From a virus: 32,088 nt of DNA. The first letter of the stretch is position 1. The number at the start of each line of letters is the position of its first letter. The position numbers and the translations under genes are program-made. Under the pieces are notes generated by a model, which saw only the letters and a list, made by a program, of their open reading frames with translations, was not told the DNA's origin and made no database searches. Shown here one piece after another: positions 24,301 through 29,700 of this stretch. The DNA lies in the IMG/VR virus record IMGVR_UViG_3300018417_000040, positions 1-32,088 of that record, one strand, 5' to 3'.

Positions 24301-26758
24301 TATCATTGACACGAGATATCCCAGCAAAATCCCCATAGTAGCTATTATCATTCTCATCATAGAATATCGAGGCTTCTATAGGTACGTTTGATGTGACGAT
24401 CGTATTTGTAACTAATACCCTATCGACGCCATCTGTTCTTAATACAATCTGGGCAGATCCATTGAAACCAAGATAGGTGTTAAGGTCTCCACGGTGCCGG
24501 ATATAGTCATCGATGTCGACTGTATTTAATTGAGAATCACCAGCCGGATCGGTATAATACGCCGTATTGTCCAGGTCATAAAATATTGGTGATCGAATAT
24601 TAAATATCGCATCAACGTTATTATCATTAACAAGGAATCTCGGAGTACCGCCGGTGATAACTCGGAATTGATTAGTGCCGTCGAAATCGATATTCGTGCC
24701 ACTATTATTCCAAGCCTGAATTCGAAGATTCAAATTGATAGCTGACATATTAGAGACAGAAGCAAAGTCTCCATAATAGTTTAAATCATTTGAATCGTAG
24801 TAAATAGGAGCCCTGACTTGATGGAAGATCTGGGCATAGGTATCATTAATTCGAAAATTTTCTGTTCCGTTTGTAAAGATACTAAACTGATTCAGCCCAG
24901 TAAAATCTAGGTAAGTGCTTGAATTAGAATCAAATTGAATAATACCCAATAGAGATATATTATTCATTCGTGATGTAGAGGCAAAATCTCCGTAGAATGT
25001 AGAGTTATCTAAATCACGATATTGAGGTGCATACATTCTATTGACAGCATAGATGTCAGTATTAGAAGTAATGTCACCCCAAGAATTAATCTGGCCCTTG
25101 ACAAGCAAATCACCATCTGCAGTAATATCATTACCAGCAGTTATGTCATTATTTGCAATTAAATTAAATCCTACCAGATCACCAGAGAATGTGCCGTTAA
25201 CACCTGAGATATCTCCTGTTAGGTCGATATCAACACCAGTAATTGTACCATCGAAATCTGCAGAATTGAACTGAGAGGTTCCAGCCGGATCTACGAGATA
25301 TGTTGAGTTATCTGAATCAAGTAATCTTGGAGCATATAAGTCAACAGAAATATCTACCCTAGATGGTCGTATACGAACCTTCTCTGCGCCACCAGCATAA
25401 AATGTAATATCGTCTGGATTCTGAAATCCAAAATAGGTATTGACATCGCCATTATGTATGATATAATCATCAAGACCAATGGTATTCATTTGAGAATCAC
25501 CAGCTGGATCGACAATATAATTGTTATTATTTGAATCGATTATTCTGGGTACATACATATCGACGGCGACATCGACTCTTGTATCTGCAACTCCAATCCT
25601 CTCTGCCCCACCAGTCTGCAGACTGATATCATTATCGGTGAAGCGAATCAGTGTATCCGTATCCCCATTATGGAATAAATCGGAGTCAATTCCTACGTTA
25701 CCGACGACAGAAGTAGCTGCAGGGTCTACATAATAAGAAGCATTATCTGCATCAATAAATCTTTGACCAATGACATCAGTACCAGCAGTGATAGTGGTAT
25801 TGGCGGTAATCGAAGATCCGGCCGAGATGGTCGTTACAGATGTGAATGAATTTGCACTCAAAGCATAATTGAATACGGCCGAACCATCAGCATTCAGGTA
25901 TAGATTGGTATTGGTATCGTCACCCAATTCCATTCGAGTTGCGGATTCGTTATAAGTGATGATATAGGTATTGCCATCATCACCCTTGAATTGAAATGTT
26001 GGATTGAGAGAATCAATCGTGGTATTACTATCTAATGTCCACTCATCATTCGTCTCATTCCATAAGAAATAGGTATTTGCACTAGTACCACGGTTGATTT
26101 CTATACCGGCGTCTTGTGTTGGAACACCAACGTGATTGGCATTGAGTGTGATGATATTGTCAGATAAGAGAATGGTCTCTGTATCGACGTATGTGGTATT
26201 ACCAGAGACGGTTAAATCGCCTTGGATGGTAAGATTACCCACCATCGTATCATCTTCATCCGATCGTAGGAACTGTGTGGAGTCTAATCCATCGATTGTG
26301 TCCGCGTCAAGACCATTGCCAGATCCTTCATCTGCCGTGGTAAGAATCCTAAATCCTTCGATGGTGGTATTCGATAGGCCTGTGAAATCATTTCCTGTAG
26401 AAGTGATTGACAAACGAGAACTTCCATTATATAATAGATCTAATCCCTGTGTAATTCCGAATCGTATTACATTATTTCCACTACCAATATCATAGATACC
26501 GGCAGAAGGGTTGGTGATATCGAGAGAGTTTGAATCTCCAATGAACTGAGCAAGATTGGCAGGATGGGAATTTGATGTATTTCGTACTAAAAGCGAATAT
26601 GTGTTCGCAATCGAGTTGGTGATTTCTGCTTGACCAGAGAATAAACTAGGACCGGATACTTGAAGCGAATCGGTACCATTATCGGTGAGGGTACCAAAAA
26701 GGCCCCTACCAGCTGTAGCGATTCCGTTCTTCGCAAGAAAGAATTTATTGTTTGCCAT
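15344..26758 (-). CDS. Giant tail-fibre/adhesin protein with S74 chaperone domain
   Basis: A single uninterrupted 3804-residue frame. Residues 1-250 carry a marine-phage fibre head region (GNGLDADTIDGLDSTQFL, then TMVGNLTIQGDLTVSGNTTY and ILLSDNIITLNANHVG). From about residue 330 to 3385 there are some 25 copies of a module of about 70-130 residues centred on Y-D-x-x-N-x-x-Y-Y-x-D-P-A-x-x-S (or Y-Y-G-D-F-A-S-x-S), often paired with HNGD-x-N-T-Y-x-x-F and G-G-x-x-R. Two unrelated inserts interrupt it (about 2055-2225 and 2564-2690). The last part is rich in Tyr, Trp, Gly and Ser. Residues 3687-3804 are an S74 domain (SDRRKKENI, then SGVIAQEVMEVLPEVV). An 11-base spacer follows GGGGAG before the chosen ATG. 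The likely role is a trimeric receptor-binding fibre. Confidence 0.93.
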   Translation of the reverse strand: MANNKFFLAKNGIATAGRGLFGTLTDNGTDSLQVSGPSLFSGQAEITNSIANTYSLLVRNTSNSHPANLAQFIGDSNSLDITNPSAGIYDIGSGNNVIRFGITQGLDLLYNGSSRLSITSTGNDFTGLSNTTIEGFRILTTADEGSGNGLDADTIDGLDSTQFLRSDEDDTMVGNLTIQGDLTVSGNTTYVDTETILLSDNIITLNANHVGVPTQDAGIEINRGTSANTYFLWNETNDEWTLDSNTTIDSLNPTFQFKGDDGNTYIITYNESATRMELGDDTNTNLYLNADGSAVFNYALSANSFTSVTTISAGSSITANTTITAGTDVIGQRFIDADNASYYVDPAATSVVGNVGIDSDLFHNGDTDTLIRFTDNDISLQTGGAERIGVADTRVDVAVDMYVPRIIDSNNNNYIVDPAGDSQMNTIGLDDYIIHNGDVNTYFGFQNPDDITFYAGGAEKVRIRPSRVDISVDLYAPRLLDSDNSTYLVDPAGTSQFNSADFDGTITGVDIDLTGDISGVNGTFSGDLVGFNLIANNDITAGNDITADGDLLVKGQINSWGDITSNTDIYAVNRMYAPQYRDLDNSTFYGDFASTSRMNNISLLGIIQFDSNSSTYLDFTGLNQFSIFTNGTENFRINDTYAQIFHQVRAPIYYDSNDLNYYGDFASVSNMSAINLNLRIQAWNNSGTNIDFDGTNQFRVITGGTPRFLVNDNNVDAIFNIRSPIFYDLDNTAYYTDPAGDSQLNTVDIDDYIRHRGDLNTYLGFNGSAQIVLRTDGVDRVLVTNTIVTSNVPIEASIFYDENDNSYYGDFAGISRVNDIALVGEIIHDGDADTYIHFPNTNEYQVVVGGANAISANTTVLSTDLDFLGNNITLTGDINAVNGNFSGDVTADGAMYAPRYYDSDDNNYYGDFASTSVLNKLHIGSTANLTDGTDPDISTTTIFATTKVVTPRLVFLNDASGDDNYLTVDDNNNAYTVAGQAMGAWWQFYGDKIGADTTNSSGLVASGVRTSYLEAKNEIWAPIYYDQANQDYYWNPNSANSHVFGTTNGTVNIGAEDPDYAHFRTDRPAFYFENTVYFDGNIRGFGGTEAAYFDFYYDLGDTSFFVDPQSSSRMNRINLVDKIRSASDTTNWIKFPGTDDFEIVTNSVRRFYVTNTYIESSVDFRAPRFIDYDDNNYYIDLTDTTTSMFAGGSIRQGIITNGTRWSDNSGNGGIALNTHAWDGGTGNSNIAVSGTAGGQAMVSLNRLNNTETNPWAFGGKYLDFLQDGSSIGSIAIESAGDNLFFLLNGSPSNPTAENGFQIWTGDTFIPIANFAHDGQIFFGNYIPVYTQNDNTPLVGSVSANKFHFEGGSLQLNGANDAIVFGAGTATFLKDEELAFGWGGGIYMTEGTTLRIRNGKDLSGMGGAAYFTQFIDYNDNNYYVNPAGDSELNQIWIDDYIRHRGDLNTYFGFSSADVITFQTNGVQRALIDANRVRARRKLEVYGSGIELQKDSNGGGVGITFTDQSSAETPGLSGLQQVSIKAWHADNSYTAGANMAMAFESSEPTTHYVFGTNANAAGGNVIPRVTNSGSLGLSTYRWGTVYAQTANFSGDVTGANAYFSRYYDADNNNYYGDFASKSIMNQIGLDDYIEHNGDTNTYIQFNAEDSWRVVTGGSARLLVNNSYVRATPEFRTPIMYDNDDTAWYVDPAGDSKLNEILLDTGEVRLRRPTGNFGSFEVNGGAVGSYEGFSIGGRSVFMHNNGTTSGIYNDVNNHWMILMRHGAVADAGVELRWNNVIQAEVNDGYFLAPVEARAPQFTDSDNTNFYVNPANESRLNELRTTIIYPVYNDDTTINISYPTGDYGSIQINGDGKGDWRGYSINGEWVFMARSSSNQAGIYNDVNNEWAIRATRNSYTEIYYNGTVQGRADNGYFRANNQMRAPVYYDTSTTSYYLNLGQSNTQTGLNIGSRINRQGFATSGDGDDNRLLVAQDYSHWIWNTATDWGIFWAGNDNPYLSYFSTTNPNEIVFIGNGNLRASIDLDDGNAFFGGEVYADNFNITGPGGNISLNPAYGSGGADLVLFDFTPYSEAELDSPIQGNEILTVAQSEYIEVADAPFAGKTIQTSAYRRIYSDYIPVVPGEDIYGEISVRYISGSGGLLYYGVERFDKDKNPIAGNTGTTYFVVSANNYTNTSWTTYRNHTTLPTSHTPYNGSDGGGVHYVRIRILLNYNSGGALRQFGGIMLKRRNVESNLLVDDILADDITADQINANIYYDRGDNDYYGDFASTSRMNVVDLNTIRAKDDTAYFIDPNADHSIRVYGEISNSSYANGNLQPGALNIGRTDRNYDFTAGSWASDIRSGIHANFSETWEMTLHDSGDEVNSALFYDGTDDLILGRDIGWGNMRISAPGNFYADRFTDINNNNFYAAPADESLFRRLSVTDTSAALLSIRREGSAPGNSRAAYFANEFANHSWGQVAEFRVENTTGGDRANITFSAGNANNNWGIGSFDNNDFGIREYHGFRYNQWGLNAMRIAQNTRTATFYGTQLIARNLYDYDDTNYYVDPASGSNLVNVTIDGSNINNAQELFWRTVGTYVYDPTNGTRWYWIKLFTMGGSSNEVILEYYAKDDVNYSGNAVGRIVASSWNNSSVSVDHHSMGGPENSVTPQVRIDNNRAVWIRLYSNTWDSFFRWRYVYAAGSGLTLEGPSYTRIDGGTGYTTSNPPPNSSNDILQGQEIRTNQGASAGQNPSNTRNYVGNLSTRSGGDVRASIFYDLDDTFYRLDANGLSRFSRPQVYSRQDMIGGAPLYFYTSAGALRGYIRATETNDSHFEFATSGGEDFIFRDGGFGGTWNLIIRGNGDVLTNRYHDAQRFRDRNNTGYYVDPASFSNLNTGLRATDIYARDWFRNDDSGQGLYNQGTGQHWYSDNDDGWNVAGGSSANWIRFRDEYAGVIRGYVYADNGNNIGFLNQGGGWALRTNNSTTEIYGEISANRFNDRDHPGYYVNPGSVSQLNYVLANNWFRAQGGTGFYFQSYGVGLRSPHSEGNPYGNVATYSTTGRGAWNGYGHRNSYTIMSNNYGSSSWSYGRYWGVYRLNPSRWLMLYDRASDRLNLYGGINLTTPYASRYYDADDPAYYGDFASTSVTRTIDNRGEIYNDGWFRNDVNGRGLYNTANAMHWYADNSSRWRLYSTSSTAQILFTTSGNTARGYVYADTAPSIGFLSSSGNWTIRCVADSYIYMYRSLYVPIIYDTSGSTFWRVDVSSLIRTPQIRTDTMYFARDTSHGYAAASGSVASSLHKIRYISFNNGSSAWNSYNYQGISSTDRNANWADAMSVNSYNDVSIRCDSNNNNTNTYFRIYNNTVSNGGTYALNYQMLGGSYFADFAGEVRGSRFTDINNSNYYYDPASTSNEAGRQRGGTLYGPNPTWGRYLAVGTNGHWSSSYASVATTNGNLHLDSQGGRNMYLQWYVGGTVYNNNSFQTQIMYDRNSTFYRWDGHDTNIGVRVYKHRAYVYDSIIAGGNSGIARSSYPYGFGFQESGGWSFPYPDMVFQYHTGMKFSANPSYEGMRFYNDYNSGALRFQINGGSGYSYKYTWLYTNRTSGYYTNRSSQEGRDWHIEPGRDALTAYGSMNVRGNGRGWYGISWHQTTGRAHIMFQNGGGGAGGLYWQSFGWSQYWRWDNFCQGIGTSATSSSYTMYVNGAIYATSNIVAYSDRRKKENIITIDGALEKVLKLRGVYYTLKNPEKVAEKQKITLEEASARRSGVIAQEVMEVLPEVVTYAEDRDEYGVDYGKMAGLFIEAIKDQQNIINNQQSQIEELKEMVNRLMEKI
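15347..15700 (-). other. S74 intramolecular chaperone (auto-processing) domain of the giant fibre
   Basis: Residues 3687-3804 match the C-terminal chaperone domain known from endosialidase tailspikes and T5 fibre, which trimerises the fibre and then cuts itself off. The catalytic Ser (3687, in SDRRKK) and the Lys five residues later (3692) are both present, so cleavage is expected just before Ser3687. The end is a Gln/Glu-rich coiled coil (IINNQQSQIEELKEMVNRL). Confidence 0.9.
15406..15413 (-). promoter_or_regulatory. Possible late promoter (CATAAATA) inside the end of the fibre gene
   Basis: The minus strand reads CATAAATA within codons for the terminal coiled coil, 62 bases before the ATG of the 162-residue gene. 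The distance resembles that of the gene 18 promoter, but the motif may simply reflect coding of Ile-Asn-Asn. Confidence 0.25.
18690..19070 (-). other. Non-repetitive insert domain 2 in the giant fibre
   Basis: Residues of about 2564-2690 break the repeat series with a Trp/Tyr-rich beta-type sequence (FWRTVGTYVYDPTNGTRWYW, then NRAVWIRLYSNTWDSFFRWR). No family is recognised. It may be a surface-exposed binding domain. Confidence 0.5.
20085..20600 (-). other. Non-repetitive insert domain 1 in the giant fibre (lectin/CBM-like)
   Basis: Residues of about 2055-2225 lack the YY.DP module. They read as a beta-sandwich-like unit: IYSDYIPVVPGEDIYGEISV, then YYGVERFDKDKNPIAGNTGT and HYVRIRILLNYNSGG. 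This layout resembles carbohydrate-binding jelly-roll modules seen in phage fibres. The fold is inferred, not demonstrated. Confidence 0.55.
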
Positions 26759-26792
26759 TCGGTTCCATTCTCCCCAGTCAGGCGTTAAATTG

Positions 26793-29700
26793 TTATTCTA
26801 TAAGAGTGATCGATGCTCTATATGTCGTAGACGTAGCTCCTGCCGATGATACCCTCAATAAGATAAATCCGCCTGTATATAACACATCGAATGTACCTAA
26901 TTCAGAATTCGTAAACACAGAACCATACTGTGTGGCGACTGCCGTAGATCCATCATGTGTGATTAACATTTTAACCACATGTCTATTTATTCCTGTTGTA
27001 ATTACACAGGAAACCTCTGCCCCACCATAATCATTCCCGTTCCATATATACAGATTTGCCGGTAGTACGTTCGTCGTGGTTATTTCTGCACTATCGAATC
27101 GAGTGAATTGTTGTGCGATATATCCACTGCTAATGAAATTGTTCGCTGTTACATCTTCAGAAACAACGATAGAGGTATTGACCGTGAGATCACCTTCGAT
27201 GACAAGATCACCCGTAATCGTATCACCAGTAACATTAACGAATAATGCATTGGCCTGTGCTTCAGTCAGACCAGCTTCAATGACACCGGTAGATACACCA
27301 ACAACGTGACCGAATGTATCGAATTCAAGGCTAGTGATTGCTGTATTATTAGCAACCGAAGTATTAGCCACACTAGATGTATCTGCGTGATCGAATGTAA
27401 TTGAGACATTTGCAAATTGGTTGGCGTTGAATGTACCACCACCATCGAGAGCATCACCAGCCACGAGGGTAATGTCAGCGGTACCCACATTAGTATTAGC
27501 TTGTGTGGCTGCCTGATTGATAATATCTTGGGCTTCAAGTCCATCAAGAAGATCGGCATCGAGTAATGACCCAGCACCATCATTTGTGACATCAAAGAAA
27601 CCTAATGCCCTGATGTCGGCAGCAGTCTGGTCTGCGGTAGCTCCTGGTTCGATACCATCTAATTTGGCACCATCAACTGCAATATCTCGGCCATCAACAA
27701 GACCACCAAGGTCAACATCATTTGTGATGAAGACACCATTAGCGGTTGTTCTTAGCCTTTCAGATCCATCATAATATATTTGAACATCTGCCGATTGAGT
27801 GGCAACAACCATATTATTGCCAGTACCATCTGTGATTCTCACTTTATTGGAATTGATAAAGAGATCACCTGTACCGGCGTCATTAATTACACTATCGTTG
27901 CCATTGTGGAATAATTGCAGATCAGAACCATCACCAAAGTTTAATTTCGCGTTGTCAGCAAATCCTACGTCAGCTCCAAATTGATCGATCAACGTTGTAT
28001 AGACTGATCCATCTTGTGTTTGGGTGACCAGAGTATTGTTTGCAGAAGACCAAGTGATATCATCGATACCAGCTACGGGTGATGTATTCGCGACTGTGAT
28101 TCTGCCATCTACGTCAATGGTAAGAACAGGAACCTGGGATGAAGATCCATATGTATTGGCAACGACACCAGTGTCTTCTAATTCAGTGGCAATTGAAATC
28201 GTGCCAGTATTAGAAGTGGTCGATCCAGTGACCTTTCCTGTTAATTCGACAGTGATGTCATCTTCTAATTGATCGAGACGAGCACCATCTGCAGCAATAT
28301 CACGGCCATCGACCAAACCATCGACGATGATATCATCATAAACATGGATACCAGTACTGGTCGTATCCATCCTTGCGACGTTATCGTGGTATAATGTAAC
28401 CTTTCCATTTTCAGTAGCAGTAAGATAAGGTTCATTATTAAAGTAACTTCTGATTTGTAAATCACTGCCCTTGAGGACAAGATTACCCGTACCCGTATCT
28501 TCGATGATAGAGGTCGTTCCAGTGTGGAAAATTGCCAAATCACCATCAGCACCAAAAGTTAATTTTGCACTATCAGCGAATCCTACATCGGCACCGAATG
28601 AATCAATAAGGACAGAGAATACAGATCCATCCTGCGTCTGGGTCACTAGCGTATTGTTGGCAGAATACCATTCTATATCTGATACACCAGCAACCGGAGC
28701 AGTATTTGCCAGAGTGATTCGACCATCCTCATCTACGGTAAGGACAGGAACCTGAGAAGATGAACCGTATGTGTTAGCAGTAACACCGGTATTGGCCAAT
28801 TCTGTGATGACGGTCATAATACCAGTGTTGGTAAATGCCTGGCCAGTTACTTTACCGGTGAGTGTGAGATCTAAACTTGCTGGAGGTACGTTGACGAAAT
28901 TATTATAATCGAGATAATACGCGCCCTCTTGTCCATCAAGAAGGTCTGAATCTAGCTGAGATCCAGCACCATCTACCGTCAAAATTAAATCAAGTAATTC
29001 TTGAGGATCAGCAGTAAATGTGATGAGAGTATTTGCATTCGTATCTGGGTCATGCTGTTTTATGAAGAGTTTGCCTTCATACGTATTAACAACAACCTCA
29101 CCTAATTCGAGATCTTCAAGTACTGGTGTCCACCCAGGGGTCGTATTGGAGACCAGATTTCTCTCTAATTGTATTATCGTGTCCTGACCATCGACCTTGA
29201 TGATCGATACACCACCACCGATTCCTACACTAAAATTATTAGAGTGGAAATATGCAACACCCTTATTTGATGTATTTGCCTGTTCGGCTGCTATCGTGAT
29301 GACATTATTTGATACGGTAGTATCGATACCGTCACCGGCAGTAAATGTGAGGGTCTCACCGAGGGCTACATTATCGGCCGTACCAAATTCACCGGCGATG
29401 GTGATGAATGGATTTGCTATCTTTGCGTTTGTGATTCCTGAATCTTTAACACGTAGGGTGTCTGAAACAATCTCTATGGTCGAATCATCAACGTTAACAT
29501 CGAATGTGAAGGTATTGGCATCATATGTTAAACCTTCACCACCTACAAGACTAGAGATACCACCTGATATCTGATCATCAACATAGAATTTAGTAGCAGC
29601 ATCCTGGGCTAGAGTAGGATCTTGCAGATTTCTGATCTGCTTATTACTGACGAATATATGACTGAAGCCAGGGTCTAATGTAATACCTAATGATCTACTG

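Larger units (their letters stand above)
16602..25766 (-). repeat. Array of about 25 YY.DPA.xS / YYGDFASxS modules in the giant fibre
   Basis: The protein repeat runs from RFIDADNASYYVDPAATS at the N-terminal side to RFTDINNSNYYYDPASTS near the C-terminus. Two flavours alternate irregularly: one with V-D-P-A-G-x-S and one with G-D-F-A-S-x-S. Each is usually followed by L-N or M-N and a hydrophobic strand. DNA copies are diverged, though short identical runs remain, such as a 26-base identity at 17403 and 19956. Confidence 0.9.

Noticed and set aside
16602-25766. Repeated DNA as a CRISPR array
   Set aside because: The repeats are in frame, diverged and spaced by coding sequence of variable length. 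They encode a protein module.
26984-26991. AATAAATA as a late promoter for the 3804-residue fibre
   Set aside because: It is 226 bases before the fibre start and inside the coding sequence of the previous gene, unlike the 26-62 base spacing of the other candidates.
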